The notes beneath the pieces are model-generated. The model saw nothing but the letters and a program-made list of their open reading frames with translations, did not search any database and had not been told where the DNA came from. From contig JAQMWT010000308.1 in NCBI GenBank assembly GCA_029834535.1, positions 124,001 to 188,000 of the forward strand: a DNA stretch of 64,000 bases, given 5' to 3'. Numbering within the stretch: position 1 is the stretch's first letter; each line of letters begins with the position of its first letter. Below are positions 1 to 9,048 of this stretch, piece after piece. This DNA is from Chrysophaeum taylorii. Its lineage: Eukaryota; Sar; Pelagophyceae; Pelagomonadales; Pelagomonadaceae. The translations under genes were made by a program, and so were the position numbers.

Positions 1-742
1 AATGTTCTTTCGCCAATCGGACCGTTTGTTATCCGGAATCCGAAAGATAACGAACTTACCATGCTTGTAATCATCCCGAAAGGTCTCCTTGGGCTTGGGC
101 ACAGCTCGATCGACCACTGGGGAACCATCACAGGGGTGATCTGGCTAACATGAACACAACGGCGTTCAGGAGGAGAATCAAGAGACTCAATCCTGTAAGT
201 GGCCGGGGACAAACGTTCTAAAATAACGAATGGACCGCGCCATTCCGGTCGAAGCTTGTTCTGAAGAAAAGGAATGTAGAGCAGAACATGTGAACCTTCT
301 TCATACTCCACATCAACATGGTCCGCATTATAGGCGAGACGTTGTTTACGAAGAGCCTTCTCACGAGCTTCGTTCACCGTGGCGGCACAGAACTTCAGCC
401 TCTCGCGAGTCTCTGCCACAACATCGAAGCGAGTTTTCGGCAAGCGGCGGACATCAAGATCCATGATCGTGTAATCGGTTGGCAATAAAGGCTGCCGGTT
501 AAGACGAAGCATGAAAGGTGAGATCTGAGTCCCCGGAATAAACTTGCAATTGTAGCAAAAAGCAATGTACTCCGCGAATTCGGGCCATTCCGTGATCTTG
601 CGGTTTTGAAGGCACGCACGGAGGAAAGCCCTGATAAAGCGGCTGACCCTTTCCGCAGGATTAGCCTGAGCATGATACGGAATCGTGGTACTATACCGAA
701 CATTGAAAAGATGACAAAACTCTTCCATCAACTTGTTGACGA
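1..742 (-). pseudogene. gypsy integrase, C-terminal half
   Basis: The frame is open from the hAT insertion to the window edge. It starts with the F-V-N-K-L region that follows the second catalytic Asp, continues through Y-H-A-Q-A-N-P-A-E-R (the catalytic Glu of the DDE triad) and ends in the usual gypsy tail: a GPF.I...P.TY.I block near 60-200 followed by V-H-V-S-Q. No chromodomain is visible before the window ends. Together with 2028-2594 it makes one integrase split by the hAT. The enzyme normally joins cDNA ends to host DNA. Confidence 0.85.
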
Positions 743-750
743 ACTCTTTC
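743..750. repeat. 8-bp target site duplication, left copy (ACTCTTTC)
   Basis: The same 8 bases occur at 2020-2027, immediately outside the other end of the hAT element. Removing the transposon and one copy restores the gypsy integrase frame. Confidence 0.9.
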
Positions 751-2019
751 CAGCGTTGTGCATTTACTAAATCAGTTTAGTAATGTAACGAACATTACTT
801 ACCACACCTTTTGAGTAAAGTAATTCGTAAAGTAAAAGTCGAGCATTACAGCAGCCGGGTGGCGCGTAAAGTAAAGGTAAAGGCTGCTCGGGCTGAAAAT
901 TTTTAATTTTGCCGTATTTCTCATCCAGCCGCAGCCTCGTACGGGGACGACGGAGCACAACGCAGCGGTGTGATGAGCGGACTCGCTTGCTTTTAATGGT
1001 TGATCTTCGTGGTTAATCGTATCGTCTCCTTTGTTTTCTTCGAGGGGAATGATCTCGGACTTGTACTCGAACTTCTTGAGGATGTGGCCGTACTTGTCTC
1101 GAGCCCACTTAATAAACTCCTTGTTCAAGCGCAGGGTCGCGAGCATGTCCAGCTCCTCGTCGCTCAGGAGGGTGTTGCCCTCAGTCATGACAGTGTTGGC
1201 AGCGGAGATGATGCACCCGCAGAGGCTCTCAGCTGGCAGCGCGCTGATATTGCCCTTCGAGACTCGTGCAATGTCTGGAAGGTAGCCGTACTGATGCGCT
1301 CGCAGAAGCTCTCAGCAGGCAGCGCGCCGATATTGCCGTTCGAGCCTAGTGCGATGTCTGGAAGGTAGCCGTACTCCTGGTTACCTTCTATTCGCGTGAA
1401 CAGCTTGCCGACGTTGAGCAACATCATGTCCAAGAGCTTGGAATCCTGGAGGTGTCGGAGGAATCCGAGAGGTCGTCAAGAAAGAAATTCCTTGAGCCAC
1501 TCGATGGTAAAAGCGTACTGGACCCGCTTCACGAAGACGTGTTCGAACTCCACCATGAAGTCCGGCATCGCCTCCTCCGATTAATCAGGTTGCTACTCTT
1601 CTGGCTGAGGAATGGCTTCAGCCCAGAAGTCGGGCTCGTTGTCGTCATCGTCATCTGAGTCGGACGCCGGCGCAGTCGCATGAAGCGCGTTGCCGTCCTC
1701 CTCCTCACCGTCGCAGTACCACCCTTGACCTCATTCTCCACGTTGTGGCATGCCATCGGAGGCGACTGCTCCGCTTCGGCCGGCCTGGCCGTCGCATGCG
1801 GGGTCCGTAACGCAGACATCGTCTACAAGACCCCGCGACGTCGCCCAACTCGACTCGTCCACATGGATGACGTACCCGATGTAGTACTGTCATGTAAAAA
1901 AATTAATTTTACCATCATTTTGAAACGACTGTAAAGTAATGGTAAAGTAAAGTAAAATAGGTAAAGTAAAGGAATTTCGTAATATTTTTTACTAACGTTT
2001 GAGTAAATGCACACCGCTG
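751..2019. mobile_element. hAT-superfamily DNA transposon, 1269 bp, non-autonomous
   Basis: The ends are CAGCGTTGTGCATTTACT and, inverted at the other side, CAGCGGTGTGCATTTACT: 18-bp terminal inverted repeats with one mismatch, starting with the CAG typical of hAT. They are flanked by 8-bp target duplications, the hAT length. Just inside both ends (about 770-880 and 1930-1990) there are many GTAAAGTAA-like subterminal repeats, as expected for transposase binding. A decayed hAT dimerisation domain lies inside, confirming the family independently. It sits inside the gypsy integrase, so it inserted after that element. Confidence 0.93.
799..1433 (-). pseudogene. hAT transposase remnant (C-terminal dimerisation domain)
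   Basis: Around 1060-1390 the minus strand encodes Y-L-P-D-I-A, then A-L-P-A-E-S-F-C-E-R, then I-S-A-A-N-T-V-M-T, then L-S-D-E-E-L-D-M-L-A-T-L-R-L-N-K. This is the hAT C-terminal dimerisation signature (LP..A....PA.S...ER.FS.....T..R..LS.E....L..L..N). The block is interrupted by a tandem duplication of about 90 bp (near 1211-1290 and 1301-1380) that repeats the L-P-D-I-A to A-L-P-A-E-S part and breaks the frame. A stop after E-F-L-S near 1480 and the absence of the N-terminal catalytic region show it is not functional. Confidence 0.75.
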
Positions 2020-2027
2020 ACTCTTTC
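2020..2027. repeat. 8-bp target site duplication, right copy (ACTCTTTC)
   Basis: Exact match to 743-750, directly abutting the CAGCG terminus of the hAT element. Confidence 0.9.
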
Positions 2028-2594
2028 CCATTGTCGGTACGAACCCTCTGAGGTAGATAAACTTTGAGCAATATATATTCGCGACAAAAGACTCGAGGAT
2101 TGACTAAGCAGTCTTATGGTGTAGTACGTCAAGAATCAAGAAATGAGAAAATGGATCAAAAAAGATGATCAGATATGTCTCGGGACCAGCACTGGGCAAA
2201 GGTCCAAACAAATCCATGCAAAGGACGGCGCAATCACCATCATACACCGGTTGCTGAAGCAGATCTGCTCTCTTTTGTTCAGGCGTACGAGCTTTCTTGC
2301 ACACTATGCAACCAGCAATGCAAGCACCCACCTCATTAGACATGTGGGGCCACCAAAAACGTTCAAGTATCGACTGCACTGTACTTTGACGACCCATATG
2401 CGCGTCCGTAAAGTTCGGGGTGCGACTATCATCGGGTGCAAGTCGGGTGCGGCACGGTAGAGAACTCCTTTCACCACTTGAAAGCGATAATTGGCTCCGT
2501 ACCGACGAAGAGAATGGCCCTGAGCCATGCGATAACGAATGTCCTCGCAAGTAGCATCAGTGATCTGCTCTTTGGCTATCTCTTCCAAAGTCAC
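2028..2594 (-). pseudogene. gypsy integrase, N-terminal half
   Basis: The minus strand reads an H2C2-type region (F-W-W-P-H-M ... C-I-A-G-C-I-V-C-K-K-A-R), then C-M-D-L-F-G-P with the first catalytic Asp, then R-T-D-N-G-K-E with the second, directly at the hAT border. Upstream, T-L-E-E-I-A-K to L-Y-R-A-A-P is the usual gypsy segment between RNase H and the zinc finger. A frameshift near 2400 (the frame changes from 2304-2594 to 2104-2550) and one near 2104 break it. Confidence 0.8.
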
Positions 2595-2915
2595 TAACTA
2601 ACTAACTAACTAACTTCAGACCTCTCCCGAGCATGGGAGCCAGGCCGGACCGACAGGAGCCAGTCCGGAATCACGGGCCTGTAAACGAGGAGCGCCGAAA
2701 GGTCGGTCGGCGGAGAGTGACCATCAAGCTCGTCGCCATGCGACGAGGAGACCGCGTTGTGACTGACAACCAACTCGTCGATAACCTTCCGTCTTCGCCC
2801 CCCGGCCATACCCCGTCCCACTGCGAACGTTCCGGCTGCCAACCGGCCCGCCCGGGAGGCGAATAGGTGCCAACCTACGCCGGGAGGGCGGATGCCCTCG
2901 CAAGGCTCAGGATTC
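2595..2915 (-). repeat. dispersed repeat with (TTAG)n tail, copy 1
   Basis: The sequence begins with (CTAA)n at 2593-2612 and continues to a G-rich end containing TGCCAACCTACGCCGGGAGG. The same unit, inverted relative to this copy, occurs at about 49770-50056, and a related one at about 42900-43135. This copy splits the gypsy gene between RNase H and the integrase zinc finger, so it is an insertion. With a short tandem tail at one end and no coding capacity it resembles a SINE-like retroposon, but I see no clear Pol III A/B boxes. Confidence 0.6.
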
Positions 2916-5013
2916 ATGAGGCACCGTCCTCCATCGCAACCGCAGTCGGCGATCCAAAGTCAAATTATCCGGAATCTTGTCGATGTACTCTTGGTAATCA
3001 TCGGCATCACGGAAAATACTAGGCTGGGTCTGCAGAAGTTGCTTCTGACGTTGTTTCGTAGCATGAGACGTGACCAATTGCATCGGATCATCGAGGTCTT
3101 CTTCCTCTTCCTCCACAGGCAACTCAGTCGTAACAAACGACAGAATGACATGGCACCCAGGTAAAGGTACTCCTTCATCATCGACAGGGCGAGGGAGTTC
3201 TTGGCACACTAGATACGCGTGGTTGAAGGGTTCACCAAACTCGTCCGTCTCGATGATATGATCTATAGGATTGCGAGAGAGACAGCCAGGGATACTCATT
3301 CCCGGCGACTTCCCTGGTTTGTAACCCAATTCAGGATCAAAGTTGGCGAGCCGCATCGCCCATCGAGCCAACTGCCCAGACGAGTGCTTCGCCTTTCGTA
3401 AAAACGTCAAGTTGCGATGATCCGTTTCAAGGATCGTCTTGTGACCTTCGATATGAGAGCGGAAATGCTCAAGAGAAAGAAGAATAACTGCCAGTAGCTC
3501 TAGCCGGCGAGGCTCATAGTTCCGCATCTCTTTCGGCACAGCTCGGCTCCAATACTCAATTACTCGTTCCTCTCGTGTCACCTTGCCGGTTTCGTCCTTG
3601 ACGTCCACGAGCTGAAAAAGATACGCGCCCAGACCATCCTTGGAAGCATCCGAGCGGATCTGAAAAGGAAGATCGTAGTCAGGATGATAAACTCCGCGAG
3701 AGTCCACCAAAGACTCGATGATCGTGTCCCATGCCTTTTGGCACTCAGGCGTCCACTCAAACTTAACGCCTTCAAGACACAATCGCCCAAGCGGCTCCAC
3801 AATCTTCGAATAATTCTTCACATATCGGCGGCAATAGTTGCTCATGCCAATGAAAGATCGAATCTGGGTCTTCGGGGACGTATTGGGCAACGTACCAGGA
3901 ATCGGCATCTGCTGCAACGCTTCTAACGTCTTGGGATTCGGCTTCAAGCCGTCCGGAGTCGAAATATGTCCCAAAAACTCGATTTCATTCTAGAGGAGGT
4001 GGAACTTCGAAGTTCGTCCACTATATCCTCGCTGAGCTAAATGGCACAAGACTTCAATCAAAACTTGTAAATGTCGGTGGAGTTCATCCGATCCCATCAT
4101 AATATCGTCGACAAACGCGACCAAGTCCTTATACATCCATGTGGACAAATCGCTAGCCATCTGCTTACAAAAGAGAGCTCCTGCTGTTTTTACTCCTAGA
4201 GGCAAGCGCAAGAAACTATGGGCTCCAAGTGGACTAACCATCGTAACGTCGTCCTGAGCAGCGGCGTCCAAACGTAGGTTATGATAACCCCATCGAATAT
4301 CAATGCACGTCCGCCAACGGCGCATGGCAAGAAAAGCCAAAATCATCTTGACGAATATTCGGCCAACTGTCATTGACCAGCTGATCATTGAGCTGACGCA
4401 AGTCAACTGCAGCACGAAAAGCATTCGACGTCCCGGCCTCTGCTCCCTTCTTAGGCAGCATCAGTACAGGGAATCCCCACGGAGAGTTCGCCGGTCGGAT
4501 GACTCCATCGCGACACCACTCAGTGATCTGCTTTCTGAGACACTCGAGCTTTGCTGGCGTCAACCTATAAGGCGACCGATAAGGCGTCATCTTGATCGGT
4601 CGTGGGTTTGCGTCTTTAAATCGTAGAGAAACCGGTGGCGAGTCTACGGGTCTCATAATCGGATCAAAAAAAGCCCACGCGTATTGCACGCAGTGGCTCA
4701 ACATCATCTTCGCATCATCATCCAGATGCGGGTTGTCGGGAATTCCCAGTCCTCGAACAACCTTTTCGACTTCTTCCTTCGTCGGAATTACGACTTTCAT
4801 CGCCTCGTTGTCCTTGACGTGCTCAGGAGTCTGCGGTAACGGTACACCGTCCGCATCGCGCGGCGCATCCTTCCATGGCACATCGAACTTTTCTTCGTAT
4901 TTGAATCTCACCTCAGGGTGGCTCTTATTGATCTTTTCAACTTTGACGGGCACATTCGGCTCGCTCCTTACTTTCGGCTCCTGTTCAGGTTCAGGATCCG
5001 GCGGAACGTCCAC
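2907..5013 (-). pseudogene. gypsy reverse transcriptase and RNase H
   Basis: The frame starting near 5013 carries the RT fingers: D-G-V-I-R-P-A-N-S-P-W-G-F-P-V-L, then A-A-V-D-L-R-Q-L-N. After a frameshift near 4310-4420 the palm follows, with R-L-P-L-G-V-K-T-A-G-A and the catalytic F-V-D-D box near 4110. A TAG near 3990 and another frame change lead to 2907-3974: G-H-I-S-T, F-I-G-M-S-N-Y-C-R-R-Y, then RNase H with S-D-A-S-K-D-G-L-G, E-L-L-A-V and T-D-H-R-N-L. All RNase H carboxylates are visible. Copying element RNA to DNA is the family role; three frame breaks make this copy inactive. Confidence 0.9.
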
Positions 5014-5029
5014 TTTTGATTGTCGGGGG

Positions 5030-5606
5030 GGGGCAGCAGAAAAAGCATGAGCCGTCCCCGGCGCATCTGTTGGAAGCGGAAGCGTGACTGGAAACCAACA
5101 ATCGCACGCGAGAGCTCATCAGAGTGGGCGTGATATCATGAAAATGGACGACGTACACGTAAGGGTGCAAGCGTGCTATATAAGAAATAATGGACGCCTC
5201 CTGGTCGATCAGCCGCATCATGAAGCCAGCCATTTTGCACAGCTTCATCGTCCAGTTAGTGGCCGTAACACCCCTGCCAACATCTCTGGATGTCAAGTTG
5301 CAGAGTGCGGAATGAACACAGGGTGGAGACGCTATACACATCGACGATGACCATTCCGCTTCAGGCAAATAAGCCTTGATCAATCGGAGGGTCGAGTCAT
5401 ATCGTCCGCAGAGCGTGTGCTGAACCACAGGTATCTTCGGAAAATTTTTCTGTTGAACCTTGTTGGCAGTTGTTGAAGAGTCAAGAGCAAGGACGACTCG
5501 AAACTACGTCCCGCACAACTCGTTCGCTCGTTGCAGTCCTAAAGTACTTCCTCCGGCGCCGCTAAAGAGCATCACAACCTTGCGATACGTGATCGGCACC
5601 CAGTGG
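5030..5606 (-). pseudogene. C5 cytosine DNA methyltransferase domain inside gypsy pol
   Basis: The minus-strand frame from about 5606 reads V-V-M-L-F-S-G-A-G-G-S-T-L-G-L (motif I, SAM binding), then L-A-L-D-S-S (motif II), N-F-P, and C-I-A-S-P-P-C (motif IV with the catalytic Cys, near 5318-5333). It ends with M-S-S-R-V-R-L-L-V-S-S, matching the motif VIII Q-x-R-x-R region with Ser in place of Gln. Between them, T-N-W-T-M-K-L and I-D-Q-E-A-S fill the motif VI region. One in-frame TAG (5504-5506) interrupts it. The frame passes into the RT frame through a run of nine C (5025-5033). The domain lies between protease and RT, an abnormal place. Family role: transfer of a methyl group to cytosine C5. 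Confidence 0.82.
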
Positions 5607-6527
5607 ACCTTTCAAACCTTCGGCGAATCTCGCCTTCTGTAACTTCTCGGCATTTCTTTTCCTCCTCGTCAGTTCTTCGGTCGAAATCGTCGTTACCGAG
5701 CGATTCTTGACGAGAATTCTTCTTCTTATCGGCAGAAGGAGGCGCCTTCTGCACCGAGCTCAAAAGCATCGGTTCGGGAGCCGCATCGCCTTGAGTAAGA
5801 TGGCTTGCGACCGAAACAGTGAATGATAGGTTAGCCTTGTTAGATTCGGCTTCACCATCCTTCGTTAAATCGTCGACCGTCTCAGCATTCAGCTCGTCAT
5901 CGAAACGAACAACATCGCCCAAAGCAAGGACTTCACCTTGAGTAATCACGGTCGGCACATCCCGGGTAGAGGATATCGCCACTCGAGCTGCGAACTTATC
6001 ATGATCCTCAGGAGAAGAACACATTCCATCGACTACCCCGAGTTGCTCGTACCCAGAAGACGTAGCAACGAAAACTTGCCCAGTTTCCACGGGCTCTGAA
6101 AGAGCACGCAGTAGGTGCGCCCAGGCTCGACCTTCATCGTGCGTGCAGCATAGGCTATCACTTCATAGGCATCGCTGTTCGAACTTTGAGAAGGCGTAAC
6201 TGGAGGGACTCCCCAAATCGTCGAAGCTCCCGCTCGTTTCGGCGGTGGACGCTGGAGGTCTTCAATCTTGCACAAGCGAGCGTAGACTCGGCTCTCAACT
6301 GTGCTCAGGCTCTTTTGCATCGCATGGTGCTGTTGCCCATAAACCTGAACTACCACGGGATTGCTCTCGTCATAAGTTGTTCTGAACGTCAAAATCGGAG
6401 AATCGACTCGTCGGTCCTGCACCTTTAACTTCTTGCGCCCATAAGCGACTTGTGTGCGGAGAAACGCAATGCGATTTCGCGGGTAATCCACTATGGCTCC
6501 CAACACCCGAATATCGCGCGCTCCCAG
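5572..6527 (-). pseudogene. gypsy protease C-terminal part and linker to the MTase
   Basis: The frame at 6033-6587 reads L-G-R-S-A-L-G-A, then I-V-D-Y-P-R-N-R-I-A-F, the usual end of a gypsy retropepsin (GRD.L followed by a Y/F-rich strand). It continues with A-R-T-M-K-V-E-P-G-R-T-Y. A frameshift near 6080 moves to 5572-6090, which holds V-E-T-G-Q-V-F-V-A-T-S and a V-A-I-S-S-T...L-A-L-G-D block. This is the beta-rich connector seen between PR and RT in gypsy elements, then an acidic/lysine-rich stretch (D-K-K-K-N-S-R) leading into the MTase. Confidence 0.65.
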
Positions 6528-6808
6528 GGCACTTCTTCCTAACAATATGCACTTACGTACCTGGCGCCGACCAGCTTTATTGATCACAACTCATCCGAGT
6601 TTGGCGCTACTTCTGCATCTCTGGCTGACTTGGAGGAATACCTTCTGGTCTCTACAGAGTTTATCACCCAGGTCTTACGTACCGACCCTACTATCCATAC
6701 CCAACTGGAATCTGCCCCTACTACTCCTACCGACGCTGTTTCCGTTTATCCCGAAGGAGCGCACACTGCCTCGACCGTAACGTCGCTAAACTATAATTCA
6801 CCAGCCAG
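6527..6808 (+). mobile_element. fragment of copia C inserted in the gypsy protease
   Basis: This stretch is nearly identical to 30798-31075 of copia C (pre-RT region), with a 9-base insertion near 6628 and scattered substitutions. It is antisense to the surrounding gypsy gene. The edges fall at short shared sequences (GGCACTTCTTCCT on the left, CCAG on the right), and I see no target duplication and no LTR. That fits template switching or microhomology repair rather than normal integration. It includes one copy of the S-T-x-T-S-L-N-Y coding motif (6771-6794). Confidence 0.85.
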
Positions 6809-8758
6809 ATGATTAGTATCGGTCACAATAGCAACAAATGGAACGGCCACGTCGTCCGCAAGCGCAATCCGCAATGCGACCCATTTGTGGATAATCGTCT
6901 TGTTCAGTCCTGACCCGTACAGGGTGCGCTCGACTGGAAGATCGCCCCGGTCAAGGATGATGCTATCCTTTGCCAGTTTTTCGACCATCCCACGACAAAT
7001 ATAGGAGACATCAGCCATTCCATCCACGCCTAAAGTCGTTGCGAACTTCGGCCCGTCTCGTCGTCTATAAATATGACCAACTATAAACGTAAGTGTACCA
7101 GGGTCCAAACAACCAATGGTGATGAGATCTTGCTCGATCTTTTCCCCATCGCTCGGCGAAAGTGCAGTGTGATGACATCGTATCTCCGGTTTCGCATCGC
7201 CCGGCATCTGCATCGTCACCGCTGCCATATCTGGCGTTCCACATCTCGCCGCTGAATCTATATTGGCGCTCGCCGCTTCGGCTGCTTCCTCATTCCCCAG
7301 TTTCGCTGACAACAAACTCTGACACTTCTCAGTCGGAGGCACATATATCTCCTCCTTTATCTCTTCTGGCAATCGTCGTTTCTCGTCCATCAAATCGGAC
7401 ATTCCCGTCAACTTCTCCTCCATCGGCGCCGCTGTGGTCTGCTCTGCTGCGACCAAAACTGTATCGGCTAAAACGGTCTCGGGTAAAACGGTCTCGGGGG
7501 GCCTTGTAGGAAATGAAGACGTCGTCCCCGACGTCAACTCAAAAGGTCTAACGTCATCATCGTGAACTGCCCTGCAAGACATGCACATTGACGAATGGGG
7601 GGACACTGGAACCTGCGGCATGGGTTCGTCGGTCTCCGAATCTGAGTCTTCCCAGTAGTGCGGAGAATCCAAAGTATCATCTGATATTGCTTCCACATAC
7701 AATGTAGAAGGCCACCGAACGATCCGAGCGTTGGTGGTATTTTGCTCCTGTTGCAAACGATGGCTGCTCGTCACAGCGACATCGGCAACATCATCGGAGA
7801 CTCGGGCGGGGCGCGCCGTCGGGTAAAAGACAACTCCCGACGATGGCGGCGCGTCGCATAAAGATTGGAACGCGAAAGTTGCGCTCGAATGTCCCGAACT
7901 ATCCTGATATCGACCTCCGTCATATTCGTCATCGTAATGTCGATGACGTCGGCGCCGGCGCGAATTGCGACTAGAGCTCCGGTGACGGCGAGGACTCGGG
8001 CTGCTTTGAGGAGTATTAGCTTTTTGATCGGGGCTCTGGCTTCGACGTCGGCGGGACGATCGTCTAGGAGGTGATCGTCCGTCTCGCTGTCGTGTAGAAA
8101 ACGAAGTAGTATCCTTAATGCCTCTGACCTCGCTCACCATGGTCGCCATTGTGGTTCCAAGATCGGTGAGGGCCGATTGAATTTCATTAGAAGGCTCCGA
8201 TCCGCGCGTGGCGTTCGCATGAGATGCATCATCACGCTTCGCCCAATCGGAACGCGATATGGGTTGCTTCTTCTGCTTATGAATACGCTTCCACATCGCA
8301 CAGTAATAACGATCCGGATCGCGGTTGCAAACCACGCGATTTCCGTGTTCATCTTCACCATGGGTGGTCCAGAAGAACCCGCAGTGCTTGCACGTCTTCT
8401 TGCCCCACAAAAAAAGGATCTCGTAAGATCAGCGGATCTGTATTCCCAGACGGTTTATCCGCATCTTGCTGGCAAAACGCTCAGCTAATCGTTCATTTTC
8501 GCGACGTCTCCGCTCGAGGTCTTCACGAAGTCGACTTCGGGCTGCAGATCCGCGCTCAATCGTAACACGCTCGCCACGGTCCGGGGTCGTGGGACTCAAC
8601 GGCGTAAAAATGGCAGTATCCGGAGGCACGTCAGGGGGCACGTCAGCAACGTCGGCTGCCTCGGCCTCTCTTAATTCACCTTCCTCGCGGCCTATATCAG
8701 GGGCAGCGGGAAGAACTGGAGGAGATTCTTCCTCACGCACGTCTGCGTTTATATCCAT
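6809..8758 (-). pseudogene. gypsy gag/zinc-knuckle-like region and protease start
   Basis: The ATG at 8758 opens an acidic, then Arg/Glu-rich segment (R-S-R-L-R-E-D-L-E-R-R-R-R-E-N). An in-frame TGA near 8430 precedes a Cys/His cluster, C-K-H-C-G-F ... C-N-R ... Y-Y-C-A-M-W-K-R, then a long Ser/Arg-rich stretch (S-P-P-R-R-S-S-R-R-R-R). The C-terminal part (about 7110-6809) reads G-V-D-G-M-A-D-V-S-Y-I, aligning with the retropepsin V-D-T-G-A-D-V-S-x-I active site but with Thr-Gly replaced by Gly-Met. The frame is then cut by the copia shard. A gag this short may be missing its N-terminus. Confidence 0.7.
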
Positions 8759-9044
8759 ACTGTATCAAAAAATATCGATCAAGAATCTCGAAACACGTCC
8801 GGATCCGATCATTCGAAGTAATGCACGTTGATTCCAACAACGCTATCTGTCGCTGTAAAAACAGCACTCGCGAAATTCCAATCCGCTGGCAATTCAAAAA
8901 CGCCCGTGGGTAGCGATCCCACTCGCTAAACAGCTTTCACCGTTCAGCTATACCAAAGTCAATTCCCGAGAGAATGCGCTGCGATTTCCAACTCGCACGC
9001 GTGTTCGTCGTCACTCGGATCACACCCGAAGAGAGAAGAAGCCC
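8759..9044. other. non-coding stretch upstream of gypsy gag
   Basis: This should be the 5' leader of the gypsy element. I find no confident LTR end, TG/CA terminus or primer-binding site in it, and no repeat shared with the rest of the window. Confidence 0.4.
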
Positions 9045-9048
9045 TTAT

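Larger units (their letters stand above)
1..8758 (-). mobile_element. Ty3/gypsy LTR retrotransposon with embedded DNA methyltransferase, decayed, 3' end beyond window
   Basis: Read on the minus strand, domains run gag/zinc-finger-like, protease, C5-MTase, reverse transcriptase, RNase H, integrase, which is the gypsy order (integrase last). The integrase frame is still open at base 1, so the 3' LTR lies outside the window, and I could not recognise the 5' LTR right of 8758. The coding sequence is broken by in-frame stops, frameshifts and three insertions: a hAT transposon at 751-2019, a repeat near 2595-2915 and a copia shard near 6527-6808. The element is therefore dead, but almost every domain is still readable. 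Segment entries give the details. Confidence 0.9.

Noticed and set aside
1-200. Chromodomain at the gypsy integrase C-terminus
   Set aside because: The window ends before the region where it would be complete; no clear aromatic cage residues are visible.
5040-5075. OTU-protease-like G-D-G-S-C-F-F in the MTase frame
   Set aside because: It lies in the low-complexity exit of the MTase frame just before the C9 run, with no other OTU residues.
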